From: an uncultured Clostridia bacterium
GTDB lineage: Bacteria > Bacillota > Clostridia > Christensenellales > CAG-138
Assembly: GCA_937894955.1 (NCBI GenBank)
Contig: CALAXO010000121.1
Location: 1 to 32,343 of the forward strand
Direction of reading: 5' to 3'
Length of the DNA: 32,343 nt
In this document: positions 24,577-32,343 of the stretch, piece after piece
Position numbering within the stretch: the first letter of the stretch is position 1
Layout of the letters: every line of letters starts with the position of its first letter
Program-made: the position numbers and the translations under genes
The notes under the pieces: generated by a model
Told to the model about the DNA's origin: nothing
Database searches by the model: none
The model's input: the letters and a program-made list of their open reading frames with translations, nothing else

Positions 24577-25755
24577 TCAGCGTTTCGACGGTTTGAAACC
24601 TTCGTCCCGTTCGCTTGGCGAACCGGAACGGCTGTACGCTCCGTTGCTGATTTGTTCCCCATCACGGACGGCGGCAGCGCGCTCCGCCGCACGTTCTGCG
24701 GCATGTTCCGCCGCTTTTTCATATGCGCGAACAATTCGCTGAACCATCTCGTGGCGAACAACGTCCCGCGCAGTAAGATAAACGATGCTCAAGCCCTCGA
24801 CTTCATTCAAAACACGAAGTGCGTGAACAAGTCCGCTTGTTTTTTCCCGCGGGAGATCTATTTGAGTAATATCACCCGTCACAACGACGCGCGAACCCTC
24901 GCCAAAGCGCGTAAGGAACATTTTCATCTGTTCAACGGTGCAGTTCTGTGCTTCATCCAAAATAATATATGCATCGTTCAGTGTTCGTCCGCGCATATAT
25001 GCAAGCGGAGCAACTTCAATAACCCCTCGCTCGGACAAAATGCGGAAGTTTTCCGCACCGAGAAAATCGTAAAGCGCATCATAAAGCGGGCGCAGGTATG
25101 GGTCGACTTTGTTTTGCAGATCTCCCGGCAAGAATCCGAGCTTCTCCCCCGCTTCCACCGCAGGCCTTGTGAGAATGATTCGGCTGACTTCCTTGTTTTT
25201 GTATGCAAGCACAGCCATTGCAACCGCAAGATATGTTTTGCCCGTGCCCGCAGGACCCACTCCGAAAACGACCGTGTTGTGTTTCAGCGCGTTTATGTAA
25301 CGCTTCTGCCCCAGTGTTTTGCACTTTATCTGCTTGCCCTTGCTTGTGAATGCAATAACATCATCCGCAAGTTTAAGAATAAGCTCCGAATTGCCTTCCC
25401 GTGCAAGGTCAATTGCGTATCTTATACGCCCCCTGTCAATATTCTCGCCGCGTTTAATCAGCGAAAGCAGTTTTTCAATTACATTGCGCGCAATATTAAC
25501 TGCGCTCTGCTTTCCGCCGATATTGATTTTTTCGGAATCGGCAAAGATATTCGCGCCGGTTTCGGCTTCAATTATTTTGAGATTTTCATCAAAGACGCCG
25601 AACAGTTTTATTATCTCGTCCATGGACTCAATCTCTGTAAATTCGGTCACGGTCGGTTCATCGACAGCCGCCTTGCCGTTGAGCATATTGTCCGCATCGG
25701 CAGTGCCTTTCGTATCCGTCAATTCGTTTATTTCGTATTTTTTCTCAGTTGGCAT
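24577..25755 (-). CDS. phoH: PhoH family ATPase
   Basis: Cytosolic ATPase with a helicase-like core, probably acting on RNA; its cellular role is unclear. The 392 residues have an N-terminal domain (about 45-135, with a KH-like pattern ETGANIF...) and an ATPase part with Walker A GPAGTGKT (167-174), LTRPAVEAGEKLGFLPGDL (195-213) and Walker B ILDEAQN (265-271), then VVTGDITQIDLP. The C-terminal tail is a short Ala/Glu/Arg repeat and a charged end. AAAGGA precedes the ATG at 25755. A sigma-A promoter right after yqfD (25878-25906) likely drives phoH-pgpH-ybeY-cdd-era. Confidence 0.95.
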   Translation of the reverse strand: MPTEKKYEINELTDTKGTADADNMLNGKAAVDEPTVTEFTEIESMDEIIKLFGVFDENLKIIEAETGANIFADSEKINIGGKQSAVNIARNVIEKLLSLIKRGENIDRGRIRYAIDLAREGNSELILKLADDVIAFTSKGKQIKCKTLGQKRYINALKHNTVVFGVGPAGTGKTYLAVAMAVLAYKNKEVSRIILTRPAVEAGEKLGFLPGDLQNKVDPYLRPLYDALYDFLGAENFRILSERGVIEVAPLAYMRGRTLNDAYIILDEAQNCTVEQMKMFLTRFGEGSRVVVTGDITQIDLPREKTSGLVHALRVLNEVEGLSIVYLTARDVVRHEMVQRIVRAYEKAAEHAAERAAERAAAVRDGEQISNGAYSRSGSPSERDEGFKPSKR

Positions 25756-25877
25756 ATATTTTTCCTTTATTTCACCCGTTTTGTTTTTTAATTAAAACCT
25801 CGGTCGGACTTTTTGCTTAAAAGCCGCAGGATCAATACACTTTTGCATCGACCGTATTGTTTAAGGCGTTTTCAAGT

Positions 25878-25906
25878 ATTTTACTTCGTGCCTCATTAAT
25901 TTTCAA
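25878..25906 (-). promoter_or_regulatory. Sigma-A promoter for phoH-pgpH-ybeY-cdd-era
   Basis: Minus-strand TTGAAA (25901-25906), 17-bp spacer, TAAAAT (25878-25883). The -35 box begins one base after the yqfD stop, giving a leader of about 117 nt. Confidence 0.7.
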
Positions 25907-27085
25907 TCAATAATACCGAATGTATCCGATGTTTTCAACCGTTTGAACATTCAAAACGGCGATGAGCGTTCCGTCCGCCTGCTGTATGAAATCGGTTGAT
26001 TTTGCAATTATTCTTGCATCCTTCGGAATCGATGATTTCATTTCGGCGTCAAGCTCCGCATTCGCTGCTGCTGTCATCTCATCGTAGGTAAGATTTTTTT
26101 CCGCAACAACAAGCTCATGCGCCCTGCCCTTGTAAACACGTACAGGCAGGAGCCCTGCTTCCAACGTTTCGCAGGATTCAAGCGTAATTTCAAATTCATC
26201 ATAGAGCACATGGGATTCACGAGCGATTTCCTTTCCGGTAAAAAAGTTCGGAAGCCTTATTTGCGTGTATTCGCAGCTGTTTCCGCTTTTGCAAAGTTTG
26301 GGAGCCGTTTTGCCGATTTCTACAGAAAACCGATAAGCAACCTGACCCGTTATTGTTCCGCGGGAATGCACAAGCACGCGCTCCGATGAACCCTCCCGGG
26401 TTATATCCCCATCAATCAAAAGCTGTCCCTGTCGAACAGCTGCGCCCTTTCTGACGGCAGCATTACCTTTGTTTGCAACTATGCTGAGGATTACGCAGTC
26501 CTTGTCCGCATATATGCCGCAAGGTTCCGTGTTTTCTTCCGTCGAAGCAGCGGGATTATGTTCACTGACATTGATTTTCAGCACAACGCCGCAAATACCA
26601 GCATCCGCAAAGCTCAGCGTCGGCAGTGCATTCAAAAGTGAATCGGCAACGCGCTCGGCATCCAGCTTAGCCGCCGGCATTCCTATGCGTACTCCGCAAT
26701 CCGCAACCACCGAAAGAATTTCGGACGGCTCCAATGCATCACATCCCGAAATATCAATCAGCAGCACTCTGTGCGACAGTATGCACATGGCCGCGAAGCC
26801 GATAATCAGCACCGCAATCAACATGAAGCGCGATTTAAGCGATCTCAGCAGAACGGGGAACCCGCGCTGTTCAAGAACGCATGCTTCACCGCCGTACAAC
26901 TCTGTCAACTCAACAAGCGGCATACAGTTGCCTGTCTCTGTGACGGCTGTTATCGTGTTTTTGTTTTCGCGCTCGATATTGTGCAGAGATATGCCCTCCG
27001 CAAGCAGAAGATTGACCATTTTTTCCGGGCGCATGTACTTCAACCTTATTTTAACATATCCCCGAGTAAATTTCCACAAAAACAT
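25907..27085 (-). CDS. yqfD: Sporulation protein YqfD
   Basis: YqfD is a membrane protein of the mother cell made under sigma-E in Bacillus and linked to stage IV sporulation; its mechanism is not known. The 392 residues begin with the family start (FLWKFTRGYVKIRL), have one membrane segment (about 87-104) and a long outer part with the typical VRKGAAVRQGQLLIDGDI region (211-228). It is followed by phoH and preceded by yqfC, the standard order. The ATG at 27085 has only a weak ribosome site (GGCGGA). Length matches the family (about 390-400). Confidence 0.92.
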   Translation of the reverse strand: MFLWKFTRGYVKIRLKYMRPEKMVNLLLAEGISLHNIERENKNTITAVTETGNCMPLVELTELYGGEACVLEQRGFPVLLRSLKSRFMLIAVLIIGFAAMCILSHRVLLIDISGCDALEPSEILSVVADCGVRIGMPAAKLDAERVADSLLNALPTLSFADAGICGVVLKINVSEHNPAASTEENTEPCGIYADKDCVILSIVANKGNAAVRKGAAVRQGQLLIDGDITREGSSERVLVHSRGTITGQVAYRFSVEIGKTAPKLCKSGNSCEYTQIRLPNFFTGKEIARESHVLYDEFEITLESCETLEAGLLPVRVYKGRAHELVVAEKNLTYDEMTAAANAELDAEMKSSIPKDARIIAKSTDFIQQADGTLIAVLNVQTVENIGYIRYY

Positions 27086-27174
27086 ATATCCGCCGCTCCG
27101 ATTTCCTTCTATTTTTCTTTGCAGAATGATGTATTCGAATCAGTTCCGGTACCCGCCGGCAGTTGTATTCGGCA

Positions 27175-27474
27175 TCATTTTTCATATTCTACCGAAGCTA
27201 TTTCGCCCGTGCATACGATGGTCTGCTTATCCGCACAGCAGATTCTGAGTTCGGTTCCGGCAATGTTCAATATTCCGAGTGCAGTATGCAGCCGAACCTT
27301 TGAATCCGAAAATTCCAGCACACCGCGGTGATTCTCTATTTCCGCAGTATTTCTTCCGAATATGCGTATGCACGGCACACTGTCAAGAGCACCCTCAGGC
27401 AGATCAAGCTTCGCCAGCAAAGCACCCGCTGCTTTGCTCATGCGATATTTTTTGCATTCTGTTTCGCTCCTCAT
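27175..27474 (-). CDS. yqfC: Sporulation protein YqfC (start uncertain)
   Basis: Small beta-rich protein of the YabP/YqfC family, made in the mother cell during sporulation. The conserved core IFGRNTAEIENHRGVLEFSDSKVRL is clear, after LAKLDLPEG. From the ATG at 27474 it has 99 residues, but no ribosome site precedes this codon. The next in-frame ATG (27441) also lacks one. A good GAGGAG site sits 9 nt before an out-of-frame ATG (27455-27457). An A-run of six between that ATG and the core would restore the frame if it had five A, giving MQKYRMSKAAG. So the true 5' end may be disturbed by a one-base insertion or sequencing error. Family call is sure; start is not. Confidence 0.85.
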   Translation of the reverse strand: MRSETECKKYRMSKAAGALLAKLDLPEGALDSVPCIRIFGRNTAEIENHRGVLEFSDSKVRLHTALGILNIAGTELRICCADKQTIVCTGEIASVEYEK

Positions 27475-27576
27475 GCAATAATAATATGAGCAGACCCGTG
27501 CATTATATGTTATTCTGCATAATTCGGCAGCATAAAACAATTATATATTGTGCGCGTGCGTAACAATTCGACTTTG

Positions 27577-27650
27577 AAAAAAGCTTTGAATTCATTGTTT
27601 ACACGCAAACAGCTACCCCGAATCGGCAGCGGATTCAAAGCTGTTTTTTA
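27577..27650. terminator. Orphan two-way terminator-like hairpin between yqfC and copA
   Basis: AGCTTTGAAT (27582-27591) pairs perfectly with ATTCAAAGCT (27633-27642). T6 follows on the plus strand (27644-27649), and A6 precedes it (27577-27582), giving T6 on the minus strand. The 41-nt loop holds a smaller CCGA-A-TCGG palindrome. It lies between divergent genes, where no transcript obviously needs ending. Confidence 0.6.
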
Positions 27651-27660
27651 TTAAAAACCG

Positions 27661-27689
27661 TTGCCCCTAAACGGAAAATGTTGTAAAAT
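27661..27689 (+). promoter_or_regulatory. Sigma-A promoter for copA
   Basis: TTGCCC (27661-27666), 17-bp spacer, TAAAAT (27684-27689). The start is near 27696, inside a DtxR-box-like sequence. Confidence 0.65.
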
Positions 27690-27694
27690 AGGAC

Positions 27695-27713
27695 TGCGGT
27701 TAGCCTATGCTTA
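27695..27713 (+). promoter_or_regulatory. DtxR/IdeR-box-like sequence at the copA start site
   Basis: TGCGGTTAGCCTATGCTTA agrees at 14 of 19 positions with TTAGGTTAGCCTAACCTAA, the textbook DtxR/IdeR operator. It lies over the predicted transcription start. The symmetry is partial, so a chance match is possible. Confidence 0.3.
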
Positions 27714-27770
27714 CGCATTATGTCTTGCATCGGGCGATCCGCAATTATGCTTACAGGAGGTTTTCTTTCT

Positions 27771-29990
27771 ATGATAAAGGAATATTCAATCAGCGGAATG
27801 AGCTGCGCCGCCTGCTCCGCCTCGGTCGAACGCGCCGTTCGACGCATTTCCGGAGTTGACGCTGCAAGTGTCAATCTTTCAACAGAAAAACTCTTTGTGC
27901 GAAGTGCAAGTGACCTTTCCGATGAGATTTTTGCTGCCGTGCAAAAAGTCGGTTTCGGCATTGCGCCGGTCGTTTCAGCAAAGAAGCAATCCGCGATCGA
28001 CGCCGAGCGGCGCCGGCTTGATATCAAAAAAAGGCGCAGCAACCTTATTCTTGCCGCAGTGTTTGCAATTCCGCTCTTTTATATTTCAATGGGACACATG
28101 GTAGGGCTCCCTGTCCCTGCGTTCATCACCGAGCCGCGGGCTTTCGCCGTTACGCAGATGGTTCTGCTGCTGCCCGTGCTTTTTGCAGGCAGAGCATTCT
28201 ATGTGCGCGGAATCAAGGCGATATTCGGACTGCACCCGAATATGGATTCGCTCATTGCCGTAGGCACGATTGCATCAATTGCCTATTCCGTTTACTCAAC
28301 CGTACTGATATTCAAAGGGCAGCATCATATGATGCATGAAGGACTGTATTTTGAATCCGCCGGCGTTATAATCACGCTCGTCATGTTGGGCAAATACCTC
28401 GAACAGCGTGCGAAATCCCGCACGGGCGATGCCATTGCAAAGCTCATCGGGCTTGCACCGGACACCGCATGTGTTGTTGCAAAAGACGGAAGCGAAAAGC
28501 AGGTTGACGTTGATGAGCTTGTTGTGGGCGAGATCGTCCGCGTTCGTCCCGGTGAACGTATCCCTGTGGACGGTGAAATAATCGACGGCACAACAAGCGT
28601 TGATGAATCCATGCTCAGCGGCGAAAGCATTCCCGTTGACAAACAGCCCGGGGATGAGGTCATCGGCGGCAGCGTCAATCTCAGCGGCAGTTTCACATAC
28701 AAAACGCGCCGCGTCGGCGATGATACCGTTCTTTCCGGCATGGTTCGCATGGTTGAGCAGGCGCAGGGCAGTAAAGCTCCCATTGCCGGGCTTGCAGACA
28801 AAATCAGCGGCATATTTGTGCCCGCTGTCGGCGCAATTGCACTCGTAAGCGCAGTCATTTGGCTGCTTGCAGGGCAAAGTTTCGGTATTGCACTTAAGAT
28901 TTTTGTTTCAGTGCTTGTTATTGCCTGCCCATGCGCGCTCGGGCTTGCAACTCCGACGGCTATCATGGTCGGCATGGGGCGCGGCGCATCACTCGGCATT
29001 TTTATCAAAAACGGTGAAGCTCTTGAACATGCCTGCAAAATTGACACGATTATTCTTGATAAAACAGGCACAATCACAGAGGGGCGCCCGGTTGTTGAAA
29101 AAGTTATTCCGCACGGCATTGACGAAAAAGAGTTTCTGCACCTTTTTGCATGCGGTGAAGCCTCCAGCGAACACCCGCTTGCGCGGGCAGTCACGGACTA
29201 TGCTTCTGAAAAAAGTATTCCGTTCTCCGCACCGAAGGAATTCGAAGCCCTTGCGGGACGCGGTGGGAAAGCGATTGTCGACGGCAAAAGCATTCTTATC
29301 GGGAACGAACGACTTTTTTCCGAAACGGAAATCGAATACGATAAAGCCGCACTCGACGAGCTTACTTTGTCCGGCTGCACACCGCTGATGCTTGCCGTTG
29401 ACGGCATGTACCGCGGAATAATCGGCGTTGCGGATGCAATAAAGCCTTCCTCTGCAAAGGCGGTTCAAACACTTAAAGCACACGGTATTGATGTTTGGCT
29501 CGTCACCGGAGACAACGTGCGCACGGCCGAAAGCGTTGCCAAGCAAGTCGGCATAGAGCACGTGAGGAGCGGCTGCCTCCCCTCCGATAAAAATGACTGC
29601 ATTGCAGAACTTCAAAAGCAAGGGCATATTGTTGCAATGGTCGGAGACGGCATAAATGACGCTGCCGCACTCGCACTCTCCGATGTCGGCATTGCAATCG
29701 GCACCGGTACGGACGTTGCTGCCGCAAGTGCGGATATTGTGCTTGCAAAAGGCGAACTCACCGGAATCAGCGATGCACTTCTGCTCTCCCGCACAACGCT
29801 CAGAATCATTAAAGAGAACCTTTTCTGGGCATTCGCCTACAATTGTCTCGGCATTCCCGTTGCGGCGGGTTTGCTGTATGCGTTCGGCGGACCGCTGCTC
29901 AACCCCATGCTTGCTGCGCTTGCAATGAGCCTCAGCTCTGTTACGGTGCTTACAAATGCATTGCGGCTGAAAAGGGCGAAGCTTAAGTAG
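27771..29990 (+). CDS. copA: Copper-translocating P-type ATPase CopA
   Basis: P1B-type ATPase that exports Cu(I) across the membrane using ATP. The 739 residues have a single N-terminal HMA metal domain (GMSCAAC, C12 and C15), membrane helices, the actuator motif SGESIPVDK, the CPC triad (386-388) in ACPCALGLATPTA, the phosphorylation site DKTGT (D430), SEHPLA in the nucleotide domain, GDGINDAAAL, and the late helices with YN and M..SS that fit the Cu(I) subgroup. ATG 27771 follows AGGAGG with 10 nt spacing; an earlier ATG at 27720 has no ribosome site. No copZ or csoR is adjacent. Copper specificity is inferred from CPC and HMA. Confidence 0.94.
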   Translation: MIKEYSISGMSCAACSASVERAVRRISGVDAASVNLSTEKLFVRSASDLSDEIFAAVQKVGFGIAPVVSAKKQSAIDAERRRLDIKKRRSNLILAAVFAIPLFYISMGHMVGLPVPAFITEPRAFAVTQMVLLLPVLFAGRAFYVRGIKAIFGLHPNMDSLIAVGTIASIAYSVYSTVLIFKGQHHMMHEGLYFESAGVIITLVMLGKYLEQRAKSRTGDAIAKLIGLAPDTACVVAKDGSEKQVDVDELVVGEIVRVRPGERIPVDGEIIDGTTSVDESMLSGESIPVDKQPGDEVIGGSVNLSGSFTYKTRRVGDDTVLSGMVRMVEQAQGSKAPIAGLADKISGIFVPAVGAIALVSAVIWLLAGQSFGIALKIFVSVLVIACPCALGLATPTAIMVGMGRGASLGIFIKNGEALEHACKIDTIILDKTGTITEGRPVVEKVIPHGIDEKEFLHLFACGEASSEHPLARAVTDYASEKSIPFSAPKEFEALAGRGGKAIVDGKSILIGNERLFSETEIEYDKAALDELTLSGCTPLMLAVDGMYRGIIGVADAIKPSSAKAVQTLKAHGIDVWLVTGDNVRTAESVAKQVGIEHVRSGCLPSDKNDCIAELQKQGHIVAMVGDGINDAAALALSDVGIAIGTGTDVAAASADIVLAKGELTGISDALLLSRTTLRIIKENLFWAFAYNCLGIPVAAGLLYAFGGPLLNPMLAALAMSLSSVTVLTNALRLKRAKLK

Positions 29991-30022
29991 TTTTTTCTCC
30001 GATTCCGCCGAATGCGCAGGCA

Positions 30023-30039
30023 ACACAATAATATTGTGT
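30023..30039 (+). promoter_or_regulatory. 17-bp perfect palindrome over the tldD -35 box
   Basis: ACACAATA-A-TATTGTGT. Its right arm includes the -35 hexamer TTGTGT (30034-30039), so a bound protein would compete with RNA polymerase. I do not recognise the regulator. Confidence 0.55.
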
Positions 30040-30062
30040 CTTCGGTATAAAATTGGTATAAT
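30034..30062 (+). promoter_or_regulatory. Sigma-A promoter for tldD-tldE
   Basis: TTGTGT (30034-30039), 17-bp spacer, perfect TATAAT (30057-30062). Start near 30069, about 25 nt before the TTG start of tldD. Confidence 0.75.
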
Positions 30063-30093
30063 ATGCTTGGAGCAAAATCATGGAGGTTACAGC

Positions 30094-31482
30094 TTGATAA
30101 ACAAAAGCATTTCAGAAGCCGTTCTTGAGACTGCACTCAGGACGGGCGGGGATTTTTCTGAGCTTTACATGCAGGACACCGAATTCAACACGGTAAAAAT
30201 GGTTGACGGAGCAGTTGACAATGCAAGCTATGAGCGTAAAGCCGGCGCGGGCGTACGCGTCCTCAAAGGCACACGCAGCGGATATGCGTACACTGCCAAC
30301 ACAAGCGATAGTGCTTTAATTGCAGCTGCAAAGGCGGCGGCATCCGCACTTAACGAAGCTAAGGAATTCGAAGCAAAAACCGTCTGCGTTGAACGCATCG
30401 GCGGATACGAGCAAAAAATACCCTTTTCAACCATCAAAAACGCAGATAGAATCGCGCTTCTGCGCAGCGGCACAACAACAGCAAAGGTCTATTCAAACGA
30501 AGTCACTCAGGTTGTTGCAGCCTATATGGATTGCGACCATCGCATTGCGGTCTGCAACAGCGAAGGCATTTATGCCGAGGATCGCCGGCCGCGAACGAGG
30601 TTGATGATCCGGTCGGTTGCAATGGCAAACGGCGAAGCGCAGACAGGTCATGAAGGTTCCGGGCTTGGAAAAGGATTCGAAGCTTATCAGCAAATTGACC
30701 CGGAAGCCGTCGGTAAAGAAGCTTCACGCATTGCGGTAACCATGCTTCACGCACCCGAATGCCCGGCAGGAATGGTTCCCGTTGTTATCGACGGGGGCTT
30801 TGGCGGTGTTATCCTGCATGAAGCTTGCGTACATGGGCTTGAAGCCACCGGCGTCGGCCGCGGGAATTCTGTTTTTTGCAACAAACTCGGCCAAAAAATC
30901 GCAAGCGATATCGTTACGGCGGTTGACGACGGAACGATGCCCGGCGAATGGGGCAGCATGTGCTTTGACGATGAGGGGCATCCCGCTCAGCGCAACATTC
31001 TTATTGAAAACGGAATTCTCAAGAGCTATCTTGTTGACATACTCGGTTCACGCCTTATGAACCACCCTGTAACAGGCAGCGGCAGGCGACAGGATTATAC
31101 ATATGCGCCCACTTCCCGCATGACCAACACTTTCTTCGCCGAAGGCAATGACGATGAAGCGGCCATGCTTGCAACCATGGGAGACGGTTTGTTTGCCGCA
31201 AAAATGGGCGGCGGCTCCGTTAACCCCCTCACCGGTGAATTCAATTTCGCCGTTCTTGAAGGCTATTGGGTGAAAAACGGCAAGATTCTTTGCCCTGTCC
31301 GCGGTGCGACGCTCATCGGCAAGGGCGCGGACGTTCTTATGAAAATCGACCGCATCGGCAGAAGGATGTGGATGGGTCAGGGCATGTGCGGCTCATCATC
31401 CGGCAGCGTTCCGACAAACGTCGGCCAGCCGCGCATTCGCGTAAGTGAAATCACTGTCGGCGGCAAAGGAGGCGCACTGTAA
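30094..31482 (+). CDS. tldD: TldD metalloprotease subunit
   Basis: TldD with TldE forms a hetero-dimeric metalloprotease that cuts small peptides and, in E. coli, matures microcin B17 and degrades CcdA. The 462 residues include the zinc motif HEACVH (242-247, the HExxxH form), preceded by VIDGGFGGVIL and followed by GLEATGVGRG, and a conserved C-terminal region (GQGMCGSSSGSVPTNVGQPRIRV). I start at TTG 30094, where GGAGG lies 7 nt upstream; an earlier in-frame ATG at 30034 lies inside the promoter. The next gene starts within its stop codon (TAATG). No RiPP precursor is visible here, so a housekeeping role is as likely. Confidence 0.94.
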   Translation: MINKSISEAVLETALRTGGDFSELYMQDTEFNTVKMVDGAVDNASYERKAGAGVRVLKGTRSGYAYTANTSDSALIAAAKAAASALNEAKEFEAKTVCVERIGGYEQKIPFSTIKNADRIALLRSGTTTAKVYSNEVTQVVAAYMDCDHRIAVCNSEGIYAEDRRPRTRLMIRSVAMANGEAQTGHEGSGLGKGFEAYQQIDPEAVGKEASRIAVTMLHAPECPAGMVPVVIDGGFGGVILHEACVHGLEATGVGRGNSVFCNKLGQKIASDIVTAVDDGTMPGEWGSMCFDDEGHPAQRNILIENGILKSYLVDILGSRLMNHPVTGSGRRQDYTYAPTSRMTNTFFAEGNDDEAAMLATMGDGLFAAKMGGGSVNPLTGEFNFAVLEGYWVKNGKILCPVRGATLIGKGADVLMKIDRIGRRMWMGQGMCGSSSGSVPTNVGQPRIRVSEITVGGKGGAL

Positions 31483-32343
31483 TGACTTTTGAATCTTTTA
31501 AAGAAGCCTGCTTTAAGTCGGCACTTGAGAAAGGCTGTGAAGCCGCTGAAGTTTTTTTTCGTGAAGATGAGTCCTTTTCGGTTAATGTGCTGAATTCCGA
31601 AATCAGCAAATACACCTCCGCACACGCTTGCGGGCTCAATCTGCGTGTTGTTTTCGGCGGCAAAACGGGTTATGCCTACACCGAAGTTTTCAAAAATGCC
31701 GATGCCCTTGTTGAAAGTGCAATCGACAACGCCCGCGTTATTGAAAGCAATGACGAAAACCCCATGCAGGGGAAATGCGAATATCCGACAATCAGCCAAA
31801 AGCAGAACCCTGTAGCGGACATGAGCGAAAGCAAAAAAATCGAGCTTGCATTGAAACTCGAGCGTGATACTCTCGATTTTGACGACAGAGTGAACCGTGT
31901 TGCCTGCTGCGCGGTTGAAACAGGTGTTGAGACTATACGCATACATAACACGTGCGGACTTTGTGCCGATAAAGAAAACAAATACTCTGCTGCGGTCATT
32001 GAACCGATTTTGCGCATCGGTGAAGATGAGCGCGAAAGCTTTGCTTTCAAATTCGGCTCAGGCATGTTGGATTGCGGGGACATTATCAAAGAGAGTGTCG
32101 ACAATGCACTGATGCAGTTCCATGCTTCCGCCGTTGATTCAGGCGAATATCGTGTTCTTCTGCGCAGCGATGCAGCAACCGATCTGCTCTCCGCTTTTTC
32201 GGGCATGTTCTCCGCAGACAGCGTTCAAAAGGGACTTTCCCTGCTGAAAGACAAGCTCGGCGAGCGCATAGCAAATTCCTGCATTTCAATCATTGACGAT
32301 CCGTTTGAAGAGGATAATCCCCGCGCATTCGATGCCGAAGGAA
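31482..32343 (+). CDS. pmbA: TldE/PmbA subunit, cut by the window end
   Basis: Partner of TldD, lacking the metal motif. The frame is open from ATG 31482 to the window end (287 codons), so the C-terminus is missing; the family has about 430-450 residues. It starts in the TAATG overlap with tldD, with AAAGGAGG 9 nt upstream, so translation is coupled. The part ending FSGMFSADSVQKGLSLLKDK, then LGERIANSCISIIDDP, fits the conserved TldE centre. Nothing odd is seen in the part present. Confidence 0.92.
   Translation, partial: MTFESFKEACFKSALEKGCEAAEVFFREDESFSVNVLNSEISKYTSAHACGLNLRVVFGGKTGYAYTEVFKNADALVESAIDNARVIESNDENPMQGKCEYPTISQKQNPVADMSESKKIELALKLERDTLDFDDRVNRVACCAVETGVETIRIHNTCGLCADKENKYSAAVIEPILRIGEDERESFAFKFGSGMLDCGDIIKESVDNALMQFHASAVDSGEYRVLLRSDAATDLLSAFSGMFSADSVQKGLSLLKDKLGERIANSCISIIDDPFEEDNPRAFDAEG

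Noticed and set aside
24526..25791. Plus-strand ORF of 421 codons
   Set aside because: Antisense shadow of phoH; rich in Cys, Phe and His and without a ribosome site.
28989..30026. Minus-strand ORF of 345 codons
   Set aside because: Antisense shadow of copA, Cys-rich and with no recognised motif.

Overview
The window looks like a chromosomal segment of a spore-forming Bacillota, most likely class Clostridia. It carries sporulation genes (bofA, yabP, yabQ, yqfC, yqfD), the Bacillus-like block yqfC-yqfD-phoH-pgpH-ybeY-cdd-era-recO, canonical sigma-A promoters with 17-bp spacers, strong Shine-Dalgarno sites and a secreted dockerin protein of the kind found in gut or rumen Clostridia. TGA is used as a stop. 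I see no phage, transposase, CRISPR array or integrase. The window is mostly core genome with a few unusual features.

Layout, left to right. Positions 1-305 are a 59-bp tandem repeat that runs into the 3' end of typA (minus strand). typA itself is split by a frameshift near codon 59. Divergent from it is an adenosylhomocysteinase-family gene, followed by a DUF2508/YaaL-like small gene, bofA, a trimeric purine nucleoside phosphorylase and an MTA/SAH deaminase (all plus). These three nucleoside enzymes could form an S-adenosylhomocysteine recycling route running through inosine. Next on the minus strand come asnS and a polyamine transporter operon led by an XRE-cupin regulator (regulator-potA-potB-potC-potD), with repeated dyads at its promoter that look like operators. 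A plus-strand secreted protein (Big_2 and jelly-roll-like modules plus a C-terminal dockerin) follows, convergent with yabP-yabQ (minus, with a sigma-E-like promoter).

rho (plus) has a linker of almost 300 residues between its N-terminal and RNA-binding domains, including a Gln/Tyr-rich prion-like stretch. A tRNA-Asn(GTT) and recO follow on the minus strand, then a small plus-strand yqzL-like gene wedged between recO and era, then era-cdd-ybeY-pgpH-phoH with its own sigma-A promoter, then yqfD-yqfC. dgkA, usual between ybeY and cdd in Bacillus, is absent, and the PgpH protein lacks the large extracellular domain of its family. On the right, copA (copper P-type ATPase), tldD and the start of tldE/pmbA lie on the plus strand; tldE is cut by the window end.

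The most interesting points are the inosine-type SAH salvage set, the prion-like Rho, the typA repeat array and frameshift (with a second suspected homopolymer indel at yqfC), the putative XRE-cupin operators, a 17-bp perfect palindrome over the tldD -35 box, and an orphan two-way terminator-like hairpin between yqfC and copA. All family names come from recognising motifs and gene order; no database search was run.
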